Under the pieces are notes generated by a model. The model saw only the letters and a list, made by a program, of their open reading frames with translations, had not been told where the DNA came from and made no database searches. A stretch of 64,000 nt of DNA from Piper betle. Taxonomy: Eukaryota; Streptophyta; Magnoliopsida; Piperales; Piperaceae. A program made the position numbers and the translations under genes. Positions 23,384-36,042 of this stretch are shown one piece after another (positions within the stretch are counted from its first letter, which is position 1; every line of letters starts with the position of its first letter). The stretch lies in assembly GCA_033002965.1 (NCBI GenBank), contig JAURVB010006750.1, positions 1-64,000 on the forward strand, read 5' to 3'.

Positions 23384-23762
23384 ATGAAGCGACCTGTGGT
23401 TATTGGGGGGACATCAAAGGCGGTGTCGTCAGAAAAGAGAGTTCTCGCAAAGAAAATACGGGGTCGAAGTAGAGGGTCCGTCGCCCCAGAAATCAAGAAG
23501 CAAACTGGTAAGGAGGTGCAATATGTGGCACAACTTGAAGGGTCGCCTGATCCTTGCGTCGCCACCCAATGTAAGGAGGTTCTGCAGAAGCCACAGAATG
23601 AGACACTTCTGCCGGATTGTGGAAATGAAGTTTCCAAGAAAGACATGACACATTTGAAACCAGTTTCATCTAAATATACTTACAGAAGAAGGAACCTTGG
23701 AGGGAAATTTTTTAGAAGCGGCCGTTATGGCTTGAAGTCAAGAAAAGTTTTTAATGGATCAA

Positions 23763-24252
23763 GCGTTGTTAAATTTCCAAACGGGAGATCAGCTGTGAAA
23801 GATGATGGCAATGGTTTTCCTTCTAGCTCGAAAGAAGAGAGGTGGCGTAGGCATGGAAAATTCAAGGGCAGTTCAACATACAAAGAGCCAGGCCATGTTT
23901 CTCCACAAGAAGTTAAGGCAGGTTTGAAGTGTTTAAATAACATTTCTTCCAAGTCGAGCAAGACCACGGCTATATTGCAGGAATTGAAATCTAAGAAGAT
24001 TGAGGTGGCGTTGTTAAATTTCCAAACGGGAGATCAGCTGTGAAAGATGATGGCAATGGTTTTCCTTCTAGCTCGAAAGAAGAGAGGTGGCGTAGGCATG
24101 GAAAATTCAAGGGCAGTTCAACATACAAAGAGCCAGGCCATGTTTCTCCACAAGAAGTTAAGGCAGGTTTGAAGTGTTTAAATAACATTTCTTCCAAGTC
24201 GAGCAAGACCACGGCTATATTGCAGGAATTGAAATCTAAGAAGATTGAGGAA
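23763..24252 (+). repeat. Exact 245-bp tandem duplication inside the DCD gene
   Basis: Unit 1 is 23763-24007 and unit 2 is 24008-24252. Both begin GCGTTGTTAAATTTCC and end AAGAAGATTGAG, and I see no difference between them over their length. Since 245 is not a multiple of three, reading through unit 1 into unit 2 runs into a stop at 24041-24043, whereas unit 2 in the other frame joins properly to the downstream coding sequence (KKIEERQTGREIVINRK). Removing one unit would restore the frame. The identity implies a very recent event or an assembly artefact. Confidence 0.95.
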
Positions 24253-25245
24253 AGGCAGACAGGGAGGGAAATTGTCATCAACAGAAAATTGAGTTTGAAA
24301 GAGAAACCCGAACTCAATAAAGAAAATAAAGATGGGCTTGGTGGTGTGATTTTTGTGCAGTGAGAAAACTAAGCCCGATTGTTTCCATTATACGGTGATG
24401 AGCCTACCAGCTGATTGTTTCACTGTCAGGTTTTGTTGTGAGGTCATCCTTCTCTTTCTTAGCCTTCCCTATCTCTCATGAAGAGGAGAGTCTCTCCTCA
24501 CAAGGTAGAGTGTTCATAATTTGAGTGTCTTTTATAATCGGAGGTATTGAGTATTTCTTATTGGTATATTTTCTCTAGTTGAAAATTAAAAGTATTATCA
24601 ATTAGAGTGTGTTTTAATTGAAGATTGTGAGTTTTCCAATTAAATTATCTCGTCTAGTTCGAAATCGTGATCGTTTCCGATTGATTGAGTGTCTTACCTG
24701 GAGATGAATAAGTTCCATTGCATTAGGCGCGGCTTCAAGCTCTTTCTTTTTGACTTTTACCTTAAGCTTTTATATGGTACATACAAGGCAACTTCTAAGG
24801 GAAGTATAAATCTCGAACCAAATGCTTTTGACTATTTCCATCTTATGTAACAATTTACTATCGAGTGTCCATGAGTTTGATAGTTGTGACAATATGTAGG
24901 CTTGCTTCAATGTGGTAGAAGATTTCTTCCCTGTGGCAAAGAAAACATTTAGGAGGGCTATTTTAGAAAACTACAAGAAAAGGAATCAGAAGTTCAAAAA
25001 TGAACTTGCAGCAAAACAGGTGAACGACATTTAGCAGAGTAATTACATTAGGCTTTTAAGCAATTGGTTTTTCGTTGTCTTAGCTCGTCTTTGCTACAGA
25101 TAAGCTGCTTGATTGCATAGATAAACTTATTTTTGTCCTCATTAGGAAGATTATTTTGCTATTGAAGGAGAGATTAGAAGGTTAAGCTTTAGTTTAGTTA
25201 GGTTTGTACCCGTAATGATCTTTGAGGAGCTCTCCATGGAGTGGG

Positions 25246-25369
25246 TTTTGGGTCCGCCCGGGAGCGACGCTGATGGAGACGCCGAGCGTCTCCACCGTCG
25301 ATCATCCCTGGAATCGACGGTGGAGACGCACGGCGTCTCCATCGGCGTCGCTCCCGGGCGGACCCAAAA
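25246..25369. repeat. GC-rich long inverted repeat (57-bp arms, 10-bp loop)
   Basis: The left arm 25246-25302 and right arm 25313-25369 are reverse complements at 55 of 57 positions. They begin TTTTGGGTCCGCCCGGGAGC and end CCACCGTCGAT at a loop CATCCCTGGA. Each arm contains a smaller imperfect palindrome GGAGACGC...GCGTCTCC, so nested stems are possible. GC content is far above the AT-rich intron around it. Outer flanks keep weak inverted similarity (CTCCATGGAG on the left, CTCTCCATGAG on the right). It lies in the large intron of the DCD gene. It could be a fold-back element; no target duplication was identified. Confidence 0.95.
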
Positions 25370-25399
25370 TTTTTCCTCTCCATGAGCATTGAAAAGGAA

Positions 25400-28210
25400 G
25401 TTTAGAGCTGGTGAGGAAAAAGAGGCACCAATAAACGATGTTGACTCATTTTGAGTGATGGGTTGTGATGATAATTTATGTGGAAAAAATTATCACAACC
25501 TATCTCATTTAAATGGGTAGCCTGTTTCCAACTCCGTCTAAGTCGTCGTTTACCTTTATAATGACATGTTAGTATGGAGTGGATGGTTATGTATACATAT
25601 AGGCATGAGATTATGTTAACTTACGGTCATAAGGATCAACATTTGTGGGCTTAGGAATCCCGAGGTTGGAATTTTCTGGTGGGTTAGTGCGTAACATTTT
25701 GAGATTTATCACTGTAGTTACACATGTAATACCAACCACCGAAGTCTTGGGTGTTTGTGGGATATGTGCTCGTGGATCTTCATCGTGAGATAACCATTTT
25801 GGGTTGGGGTTGCTGCAACAAGTGGCGTAATGGGTGAAGTGGAGACTGTCAAAAACGAGATTTTGACAACTAGTTTTCGACACTATGCCCAAACTTTAGG
25901 CTGTCGATAGAGACCGAGAAAGGAAAATTGTGGTGCAAGAGGTTTTATTGCGAGGATGGCAAAGGTTTGGGATTTCTAGCTTCAACAAGAACTATGCGTG
26001 TTCAAAGGGAAACAAGAGGCGGATGCCACCTTTGGGCATCCTCAAGTTGTAATTACGCTTTTCCAACAAGCATCTTGGCTGGCGTTGGCTAACGTGAAAA
26101 ATCCTGGTAGATAGTTGGCCCTTCAAAAGGGGGAATTAAATAGCGATGGTAGTGCGGGTGTTTGGCAAGTAGTGGCAAGTAGCCAAATCTGGTTACAGCG
26201 GGTGTTTGGCATGCCAACTGCAGATGGGTGATGCATGGTATTTAATCATTCCTTATGGGCTCAACAACTAGCGAAAGAAAAATAGGCAACTTTATTTAGG
26301 GATGCATTCATATAGTGCCACAATATAACAAACAAATCGTACGTAGTGGCATTAGTTGAGGTATTTCGTAAATCTCATACTTATTTATTCCATTTACATA
26401 TGATCAAAAACATTTTCACTTGATTTAGATTCAGACTTTTCAAATATATAATACATTTAAAAATATTTATATCAACTAATGGTTTGGGGTTGTTTTATAA
26501 AATTATGTATTAAGATATTTTAGATGATACTTTTTGATTTTTTCTTATTTTTAAATTAAAATTTATATTATTTATTTTATTTTATTCAATTGAGTATAAT
26601 ACATACCAGATACGAGTTTGCTGGATTAGAATTGGATTTGAATATGATAAATGAAATGGACATAATCTTAAGATTCAATTTGGCTAGATATGGCCATATC
26701 TAGTCCATATCCAACCCAAATCAATCCCTAGTTGAGGGTATTTGAAGAAGGCAGTCAACCAACACGATGAAAAATGACATGGCGGATACGGTAGTGAGAA
26801 GGAACAACTATTGATAATTTTTTGAAATAAAACCTAGATTGGTTATGCCGATACTTTTTTGCTAATCACTATGTTAATGTTTGTGCATTGCTGATCCTAA
26901 GTTTAGATAGTGGGTTGGACTTGTGAAGGGCATTCTTAATCACATAGATTTTGATTTATGATCCGTGGATTTAGGTATACAGTAGAAGAGGAAGAAAATA
27001 TAGGCCGGTGATACAACTAGATATTATGTGAAATCATGAAATAAGAAAAATATTTAATCAAGAGAAATTACTTTATGTAGGTGAGATAAGAAATGATATT
27101 AATTAATAGAGATTACACATGAATCCAAATATCTATAAAGATAATTAAAAAGAGAAGATAAAGAAGAAATTGTTTAATTTAAAATTAAAATTGACCTAAA
27201 CATGGGTTGGTGATACAAGTAGATGTGTGAAATCGTAAAATAAATTAATCAAAAGAAATTACTCTATGTCGGTAAAATAAGAAATGATGTTTACTCAAAA
27301 GAGATTATATATGAACCCAAACATCTAGATGGAGAAGAAATTGTTTAATTTAAAATTCAAAATTGACTGCAAAAAGACCCTCTTTGCCTTTTTTATGCTC
27401 TTTTTAATTTTGTAGACCTTCAATTATAGTTCTTTCGGTTGGAGTAGGGACGTAGAGTAGGCATGATTGCAGCTGGACACGGGCTAAGAAGGTTGTGGGC
27501 TAGGGCTAGTGGTAGGCGATTGTAAGAATTAAATTTACTAAGGCAAATAAATTATTATAATTCCAGCTTAGTTTCATATTTAATACCTATTGGGATAAGA
27601 TTTGAATTATCTAGTACGAATAGAAGATCTCAAATTATTATCTTTTGAAGAAATGACTTAGCCCATTAATTTATATGTTAGACGGATTGTTACAGTTAGT
27701 TCAAGAAATACATATATTCCTTTGTAAAAATAATATCCTAATTATTAAATTAGGTTGAATTCCTTGGTTGCTGTGTGTCGGCTCTAAACCAAACTTCCAT
27801 GTAATAAGCTGAATCCAAGTTAAGGTTTTACCTATTGAAGCCTAGTTTATGGAGAATTACTTTGGCTTCCTCTTTGATACCACTTTCGCCTAATGTTATC
27901 ATTAGGATCTGGAGACTGTGCAAATGTACTTCCATAGCGTTATTTGGAAGGCACTCTGGTTGCCTAAATATGCGTTCCAATTGGCGGGTTTTGTTGAATC
28001 TTGTTTCATTATGTCTATCGTTGCAAAAGGAAAAGGTGTAGCTCCTAATTACTTCAACAATTTTCGTTCAAGTGGGTGTATATCTTTTACTTGCACACTT
28101 GAGGGTTGTTGGCTATCCTGTTAAATTGTATAAAAAGATGAACAGCAGCCACTTAGCGGTGGCCAACATTCAGTCTTCATACATGATCAAATTCTTATTC
28201 ATGTAGGCAG
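25400..28210. other. Interior of the large DCD intron; no supported gene
   Basis: Apart from the fold-back at its left edge and a two-copy repeat at 27007-27370, this 2.8-kb stretch holds no recognisable coding sequence. A GC-moderate part (25600-26260) may be transposon-derived but shows no domain. ORFs at 25611-25892 (-) and 27835-28124 (+) have no family signature. The 3' splice site before 28211 (CATGTAGGCAG) ends the interval. Confidence 0.45.
27007..27370. repeat. Diverged two-copy direct repeat of about 160-190 bp
   Basis: Copy 1 (27007 to about 27196) and copy 2 (27209 to about 27370) both start GGTGATACAA.TAGAT. They share TGTGAAATC, AATCAA.AGAAATTACT.TATGT, GAGATTA.A.ATGAA and GAAGAAATTGTTTAATTTAAAATT. 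Copy 2 lacks about 30 bases. The divergence indicates an old duplication. Confidence 0.8.
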
Positions 28211-28996
28211 GTGCACAAATTGATTGAGCTTTTTGAGCCTTTACAAGGACTTCGATCAAAAGAAAGTCCTTCGCCTCGAAGTCCTGTTCGGCAAAGATTT
28301 GATGCTGAAAGAAATGAAGCTCCATCACCTGAAGGCCGAAATGAAGTTTTTCGTAGAGGTTCATATGTTCATAGAGAACCAAAGGAATATCATCCCACAT
28401 CTTCTCTCAATGAAAATGTAAAAGTTCCCTTGACGTATTAGAAAACTATTCCTTTACAAAGCGAATCGCTCGGTCCTAGTGATCGGTTGGTGGTGGGAGG
28501 CCGGACTTACGTTTTATTGCATGATCCTTTATCACGTGAACATTCTCTTTTCCCGGCTTCCTCTCACTCTCATGCCTTTTACCCGCATATAGCATGCCCT
28601 CAGATCCTTATTATATGTGGTCTAGACGAAGTATCAGTCCTTGGGAACATAGCTCTCCACTTCAAAGAAGAGAATGCAGAGGTTACATGGAAAGAGTTAC
28701 TGTCAACAGAGCCTTGTGCTGCTCTCCACTTCATGACCGACCATCTCCTCTATTATTGAGTTACGAAGCATGGGGAAGGGCATGTGAAGAGTATGGAAGG
28801 CCACCGCGGTTTGAAATCGTGAAAGAGAAACTGCCAATGAAAGAAGAGATGCTGAAGAATAAGAGCGTAGGAATGACAGAAGACTGTCAAATATACATCA
28901 CTTGTTTCCTGGGATAGGAGAGGGTGTTGGCATCCAAGAGTCGATGAAGGATCCCCACCTGTCTCATCAAGGTACAATTATGGTGCTTTTTTATAG

Positions 28997-29830
28997 ACAT
29001 TGATTAGCTGTTTCACGGGGAGTACGGTACAGTTGGTGCATGCGTGATGGGGCAGAAGTATCATCCTTGTAATGATCGGAAACTTTTCTTTCCATTTTAG
29101 TATTTTGAAGTATGTTGCACCACCTTTCTTTCTGTTTTTTGTATTTTGAAGCACGCTGCAGCAGATAAAATTATATGGAAATGTAGTACACATGTCCTGC
29201 TTACGGAAACTATCTCTCTTAATCTTGATGAAAGAACCATACATGAGCTTACCTGACGTTAGTTTTAGAGAGAGTGAGCCTGCTTTGACCCAATCAGTAT
29301 AAAATGTTGTTTTAGTCCTCTACATATCGTTTGAAGCCGTAGGCTTGCTGTAGAATTTCTGATCTAATATGCCCATGTCAAAGTCTCCATGTAGCAATTT
29401 ATGCGAAGCCCTTGTTGACTTCCCTGACTAACTGATTAGTTAAAAGTTTGACACAAACTGGGAAAAAACAATAGTTTTGGCTTTCTTAATCTGGTTGATT
29501 GAATGTAACTTGTTGCCCTGAAATCACAGAGCACAGTTTTTCATTGGCCAGGCTTTAAGAAATTTAAAAACTTGTGTTGCATGACTGTGATCCTTGTATC
29601 CGGTCTCTGTAAGAATGGTCAATTTTTATATTTTCATTTCCCATGTTTTGTACTTCTATTTTATCTCGTGGAGTGACAGTTTAATATATAGTGATTTAGT
29701 TTTCAAACCATTGCAATGGTTGCAACCTTTTGCCCTTGAGATTTTAACTCAACAACTTGTGGAGTGTAAGGATTGAATAGAATTTCCAAGTTAGAACTGT
29801 TTTCATTTCAATGTTTGTTGAATTAGGAAG
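28997..29830 (+). other. DCD gene 3' flank up to the copia insertion
   Basis: T-rich sequence without coding signal. It presumably includes the former 3' UTR of the DCD gene. It is interrupted at 29830 by the 5' LTR of the copia element; the sequence resumes at 43490. Confidence 0.4.
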
Positions 29831-30268
29831 TATTGGATGTTGGACATAAATATATAGATGAATTTAAAATTATACTATGTTATTATTTAATATTGACTTA
29901 AATTCAATTAAAGTTAAGGTTTATGGGCATGAATTCAATATGTAGAAATTATTTTTGTAATTTTCTTTTATGATGGGTTAAATTGAAATTATAAAAACTA
30001 AAGCTATAAATAGGGGGTTATGGTCCTCAAATTCATATGTACTTTTCGTTCTGGCAGCCCATCATTCAGAAACTTTGGTCTTGAAAACTAGTATTGAATT
30101 TGGAAGATCAAAATCTTAAAGAAGAAAAGAATCAATTTTCTTGTACGGATTCAGGTACACTTTTGTTATTTAATTTTATTTCTTGATGATTTAATCTGAA
30201 GAAAATTAAGGTTTTATATTGATGGTTTATCAACTGTATAATTTGGTTAAAGATAAAATATCTCAACA
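29831..30268 (+). repeat. 5' LTR of the old copia element
   Basis: It starts TATTGGATGTTGGACATAAA, aligned to TGTTGGATGTTAGATAAAAA in the 3' LTR, so the terminal TG has mutated to TA. It ends AAAATATCTCAACA, identical to the 3' LTR end. Internal matches include TATAAATAGGG (a likely TATA element near 30006-30016) and AACTTTGGTCTTGAAAA. It differs from the 3' copy by many substitutions and small indels. Confidence 0.92.
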
Positions 30269-30271
30269 AGC

Positions 30272-30283
30272 GGCATCAGAGCC
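30272..30283 (+). other. Primer-binding site (initiator Met tRNA type)
   Basis: GGCATCAGAGCC begins three bases after the 5' LTR end and closely matches the plant initiator-Met primer-binding site core GGTATCAGAGC. Position and sequence both fit copia reverse-transcription priming. Confidence 0.85.
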
Positions 30284-31086
30284 AACTTCATTTTATATCA
30301 TTGAGGATTACTTTTATTTGTGTTTAATTATGGATTCATATTCAGAAAAGAAGGATCCCAAAATAATACTAGTTTGTTAGAGGGAATAAATTGATATGGT
30401 CTTCAACTTATTGGGAGTTTCTAAAATTCAATACTAGTTATTGTCATTTTCACAAATCAGGATTAAAGGAAAATACAAGAAATTTGTACATGAGATATTT
30501 ATTCCCAAATTAAGGTTATTTTTGGTAAAATATCAAGTGAGAAAATTAAAGTTACAAAAGGTTATAATTTTAGAAATTTCTAAATAAAGATTCATTTATA
30601 ACCTTTCCAGTTTTATGATATTTGGGATTATTAAATTCAAATTATAGTTCAGTTATGATTAATATTTTAAAAAATTATTAAGGACTAAAATATGCTACCA
30701 AAGTAGCATCTTTGTGGAAATTAATTTATTTTTTAATATTAAGACGGTTGTGAGTATTTGATTCATGTGAATATTAATCGACCCAAAGGAAGGTTAATAT
30801 TTGACAGAATTATATACTCATTTGTGGTAATAAATATGGGATAATTATCAAGATTCTACGCGAATAATAAATCGACCCAAAGGAAGGTTTATTATTTGAC
30901 AGGATTTATTGTGCATATTTGATTACTGCACTGAGAGTACCACTTATAAATTAATATTTTTGTCCAAAGACTAAATATTAATGTTTTGCTAGGTATCTAT
31001 TAAGGGGATTAACCGTTGTTTGAATTATTAATCTTATTAGGTGCATGTTATTTGTTCTATTTTTAGTTAATCAATCTGCTTATATG

Positions 31087-31915
31087 ATTTCTGCCGACAT
31101 GAATTCAGTTTCAATGCTTAAAGATAATTTTAAAGATTGGAAAGAGAGTGTGATGATCGTTCTCGACTGCATGAATCTTGATCTTGCATTAAGGACTGAA
31201 CAACCTGTTTCTCTTACAGAAAAAAGTTCCATTGAGAAATAACGGGACATTGAGAAGTGAGAATGTTTAAATCTCATGAGTCTTATGATCATAGAGCATA
31301 GAATTTCATTGACCTTTAGGGGCGATATGTCTGAGAAGGTTACTACAGCCACTGAGTTTCTTAAAGAAAGTGAAAAAAGTTTTGCAAAAAATGATAAGGC
31401 TAAAACAAGTACGTTTTTGTCGAACTTGATTTCAATAAAGTTTAAAGGAAAAACAAGCATAAGAGAGTACATCTTAGAGATGTCAAATATTGCTTCAAAA
31501 CTAAAAGCACTAAGGTTAGAGCTATTTGGGGATTTGCTCATGTATTTAGTTTTAATTTCTCATTTGGCACAATTTAGTTAATTCAAGGTCAGTTATAACT
31601 GCCAAAGGGACAAATGGACTTTTAATGAACTCATTTCTTATTGTGTGCAAGAAGAAGAAAGGTTGAAGAAAGAACTAGCTGAAAGTGCTCACTTGGCTAA
31701 TACCTATCAGGATAAAAATAAGAAGAAAATCGGCTTCTTGCTATTTCTTTTATGGTAAACTTGGACATATGAAGAAGGAATGCACTAAGTATCACACTTG
31801 GCATGTAAAGAAATGTCAATTTCTTAATTTTGTTTGTTCTGAGGTTAATTTTGCTTCAGTACCAATACACACTTGGTGGTAAGATTCTGGTGCTACAACT
31901 CATATAAGTGTGTCA
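31087..31915 (+). pseudogene. Copia gag and protease remnant
   Basis: In pieces it encodes a gag polypeptide (SVSMLKDNFKDWKESVM; FLSNLISIKFKGKTSIREY with EMSNIASKL after it), then a zinc knuckle CYFFYGKLGHMKKEC near 31741-31785. The second Cys of that CCHC knuckle is Tyr. A copia protease motif DSGATTHIS follows at about 31883, directly after a stop codon. Several stops and frame changes make it non-functional. Confidence 0.85.
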
Positions 31916-32299
31916 ATGTAGGGTTGCTTGAGTTGCGGAAAGCCAAATGATGCTGAAAGATTCATCTATATGGGTGATGGCAACTCAATTATAGTTGAAG
32001 CAATAAGGATTTTTAGATTATTATTGAAGACATGATATTATTTGGATTTGAAAGAGACATATGTAGTACCGTCTTTTAGATGGAATTTGGTTTCTATTTC
32101 TATATTGGACAAATTTGGTTACTCTTGTTCATTTAGAAATAATAAGTTTAGTCTTTTTCTAAATTCAAATATTGTGGGTATGGGTTCCTTGTCTTTTTAT
32201 GATAATCTATATTTACTTGATACTATTGCATCTTTTAATAAAACTTTGCATGTGGGTTTAAGTGGTACGAAAAGAAAATCAATCCATGAGAATTTTGTT

Positions 32300-34289
32300 T
32301 TACTCTAGCATAAGCATTTAGGACACATTTCTAAATAAAGAATTGAACGACTTATGTCAAATGAAATTCTTGATTCTCTTAATTTATTAAATCTTCAAGT
32401 CTGTGCTGAGTATATTAAGGGAAAACAAACAAATATAAGGGACTAGGTACTGATATATCTTCAAGCATCATAGAACTAATACATACGGACATTTGTGAGC
32501 CATTTCCTACGGCTTCTTGGAATGGTCAATAATATTTTATTACATTCATAGACGATTATTCTCGTTATGGTTACCTTTATCTCATTCATGAGAAGTCTAA
32601 AACATTGGACGTGTTTAAGGCATATAAGGCTGAAGTTGAGAATCAACTTGATAAAACTATTAAGGCTATCAAATCCGATCGTGGTGGTGAGTACTATGGT
32701 AGATATGATGGTTCAGGTGTACAACGTCTATGACCATTTACCAAATTCCTAAAAGAGTTTAGAATTGTCCTACAATACACAATGTCAGGTACTCCTAGCA
32801 TGAATGGTGTTGCTGAGAGATGAAACCGAACATTAAAAGACATGGTGAAAAGTATGATTGTTCATACTACTTTACCTGATTCACTTTAGGATGAGGCGCT
32901 AAAGACAGTAGCATATCTTCTTAATAGAGTACCAATAAAGGCAAGAGTTAAGACCCCTTATGAACACTGGAAAAAAATTCAGTATTAAGCATTTACGCAT
33001 TTGGGGTTGTTCAGTTGAGGCAAGGTCTTATAGGCCAAATAAAATGAAACTGGACTTAAGAATAGTTAGCAGCTATTTTGTTGGGTATCTGAACAATGTC
33101 AAGGGTATAAGTTTTATAATCCCACAACAAGGTTATTCTTTGAGACGGGAAATGCCCAGTTCTTTGAGGATGTTGACTTTGGAGGGGGAAATGAAGTTAG
33201 AGACTTTATCTTTAAAGAAGAATCTATTTCTCTTCCCATGATTATTCTCGATAATAATCAGGATAATATTTCTGATGTTGTTCAAGAAACAATACAAGAA
33301 TTACAATACATTGTTGAGAATCTCCCTAATAACAATTATCAAGTTATACCTGAAGAGCAAACTCAGCAGCCTTAAGAGGAAATGTCATTGAAGAGATCCA
33401 CAAGAGAAAAGAGAAATGCAATTTCATATGATTATATCATCTTTCTCCAAGAACATGAGGATAACATTGGAATTATGGAAGATGATCCAATCAACTTTCA
33501 TCAGGCCATGAAGGGTTTTAATTCTCAAAAGTAGATTGATGAAATGAATGAAGAGATGAAGTCTATGAAAGATAATGATGTTTGGGATTTTGTTCTATTG
33601 CCTAAAGGTGCGAAACCTATTGGTTATAAATTGATATTTAAAACCAAAAAGGATTCGAAAGGTAATGTAAAAATATATAAGACTCGTCTTGTTGAGAATG
33701 ACTTTACTCAAAAGGAAGGTATCGATTATAATGAGACTTTCTCTGCAGTTTCATCGAAGGACTCATTCAGAATAATTATGGCATTAGTGGTATATTTTGA
33801 TCTTAAGTTACATCAGATGGATGTAAAAACTGTGTTTCTAAATGGTGAAATTGATGAAACAATTTATATGGTGCAACCAGAAAATTTTGTATCAGGAGAT
33901 TCAAACAACATGGTTTGTAAATTAAATAAATCCATCTATGGACTTAAGCAGGCTTCTTGTCAATAGTATCACAAATTTTATCAAGTTATTATCTCGTTTG
34001 GTTTTGAGATGAATGTGATTGATGATTGTACATACCATAAGTTTAGTGGGAGTAAGTACATTTTTCTAGTTTTATATGTTGATGATATATTGCTTGCCAG
34101 TAATGATATAGGTTTCTTGCACGACACCAAGATATTTTTATCAAAGAAATTTGAAATGAAAGATCTTGAAAATGCGTCTTTTGTATTAGCAATTCAAATA
34201 CACCGGGATTGCTCTCGATGTGTACTCGGACCTATATAGAAAGATTGCTTAAGGGATTTGGCATGCAAGGTTATAAACCAGGAGATACT
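32300..34289 (+). pseudogene. Copia integrase and reverse transcriptase remnant (5' part)
   Basis: Integrase signatures are scattered over frames and stops: HKHLGHIS-like at about 32308, KSDRGGEY-like at about 32668, and NGVAER.NRTL at about 32803. RT starts near 33480: KTKKDSKGNVKIYKTRLVEN, LHQMDVKTVFLNGEIDETIY, LNKSIYGLKQAS, and the catalytic YVDDILLASND at about 34075. It is read nearly open for 140 codons (33544-33966). The coding sequence is cut at 34289 by a long LTR and resumes at 40132: ...YKPGDT at the break and PVSKGDKFSLNQC after it. Confidence 0.9.
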
Positions 34290-36030
34290 TGTGACTCAAG
34301 TCAGAGTTTTACATTACCGAACCCGTCGGTTCGAGTCAAGTCAATTTCATGAACAACGTGCGGAGTCGAGGCCAACCATGAGTTATGAGCAATGAGGGTC
34401 AAGTGTACCTGAATATATGATGATAACGTAGAAAAGATGGTAAGAAATGGGTTATCAAAATATATGAAAGTATGCAATACTTTTCTTTTTTACGTATTTG
34501 ATCATAGAAATAGTTTTAGGTCAAATAACGCATTCCGCATTATAGGGCAGTTTGGGTGGGTTATTAGCTATAGAGCATGTCATTGTATTGTTATGGTGTG
34601 TAATATATTTTATAGGATTTTTTCCTATTTTTTGGTTTTTTTAGTATTTATTATGAACTAGTTATTATTTTGACTTGAGTAGGAATCGAGTCAATACTTA
34701 TTTATGAGTTTGCCACCGAAGTATTTCTTCTCCCTCCCGACACTTCCTCACCCCAAACCCCATCTCCGCTTCCCCTGTATTCATCACCGTTGTCATCGCC
34801 AACGCCGTACTGCCGCCGATCGACGCCGCCCCGCCTTGCCATGCTGTCGCCGTACCGCCCCCAACCAACCCGGGCCATCTTCTCGCTGCCACGATGCAGG
34901 AATCGCCCCCACAAGCCATGACATTGCCCAAGTCAATTCGCCGCCATCCAGGCTGCGCTGCCGCCGTCGTGACTTCGACGAGCACTCCCTCGACCTCCCC
35001 GACATTTCCCCCCGACCTAGCACCGCCGCTGAGGCCGGCCGTGGGTCCAATCGGAGAGACTAACCGCCCTAGTCGAACTCATCACAGCTATCGGCGATCA
35101 TCACCGCCACTACCATCCTCACCGTCATCACTATTGGGTTGAGCTCGCCGAGCCGGTGCCAACGGTACCCCATACCACTACCATCTCGTCAGTCGCCGAA
35201 AAACACTGGAAGCTGTAGAAAAACCTCCAGAATCCACTGGAAAATAGTCGTAACCTACCGGAAAACCAGACTTGCTGGAATTCGTCGGATCTTCAGCCAA
35301 GTTCTCCCAGTCAAACCTAATCGAACTTCGGATGCCGCTGAGTGCCAAATTCGACCTCCGAGACATGTGACAAAACCCTAACCGTCTCTAATTGCCCACG
35401 ACGCGAGGTATAATTACCTCCGATTTAATTATTTAAAATTAATTATTATTAGCACGACATGTTAGGATTGATTGTTTGATATAATGAATGTTTGATTGTG
35501 AATGAAATGATGGTTTGCATGGCTTGTTTGATAGTGAATGGATATTAGTAATCTAATTAAGTAAAATAAATATGAGCATGCTAACTGACTATAAATAACT
35601 TAGAAAAACATAATAAAATTGGTATGAATAGGATGAGATCGAGTTATTTTTACATTGATAATTGTTTGACTGTTTATGGATGATGTTTGTGTTGTGAGTG
35701 GGTTGATCGTGATGAGTTTGATACATCATTCAGCAACGAGTGTTAGCATTTAGATTTGATGTGTAGGGACGAAGTAGGAGCTCGCCACCTAGGCACGAGG
35801 ACACGCTTGGAGCTTCTGCCAAGTCCGTTAGGACTCGCTTCTAGTTTTATCTCTATACTCCATTGTGTTTTGTTTTTACAGGTACGGGGATGTGTCAAGT
35901 GGTGGATTTATTGTATCCCACTCTACGAGGGCCATTTAATGCACGTTATTTTCAGATTAATAACCCTCAAGGATGAGATCCATCGAGTTTGTTTTTGAAA
36001 CTCAGATCCAGCTCACGATGCCTTAGGGCC

Positions 36031-36042
36031 TATTATATAAAT
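36031..36042 (+). promoter_or_regulatory. TATA box of the outer long LTR
   Basis: TATTATATAAATCC follows GGGCC and precedes CTACC.AG. The same arrangement is conserved in the inner LTR, which supports a real LTR promoter reading left to right. Transcription would start near 36065. Confidence 0.55.

Larger units (their letters stand above)
23384..28996 (+). pseudogene. DCD (Development and Cell Death) domain gene, broken by a duplication and frameshifts
   Basis: DCD proteins are plant-specific and linked to stress and programmed cell death responses. The N-terminal exon from 23384 is basic and Ser-rich (SKYTYRRRNLGGKFFRSGR). The DCD domain follows in pieces: GLGGVIF and, after a likely 2-nt loss near 24355, CSEKTKPDCFHYTVMSLPA; then [20 protein letters not shown] (about 24730) with [15 protein letters not shown]; then ACFNVVEDFFPVAKKTFRRA and ENYKKRNQKFKNELAAKQ, ending at a donor at 25020. 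After a 3.2-kb intron it resumes at 28211 with VHKLIELFEPLQGLRSKESP. The tail runs through several frame changes (SDPYYMW.., VSSRYNYGAFL) to a stop near 28996. The 245-bp tandem duplication at 23763 throws the reading frame. Family identity is secure; exact exon edges are partly guessed. Some breaks could be assembly errors. Confidence 0.75.

Noticed and set aside
34704..35142. Arg/Pro-rich ORFs on both strands in the outer LTR
   Set aside because: GC-rich LTR block; the equivalent ORFs in the inner LTR are not conserved in frame or sequence.
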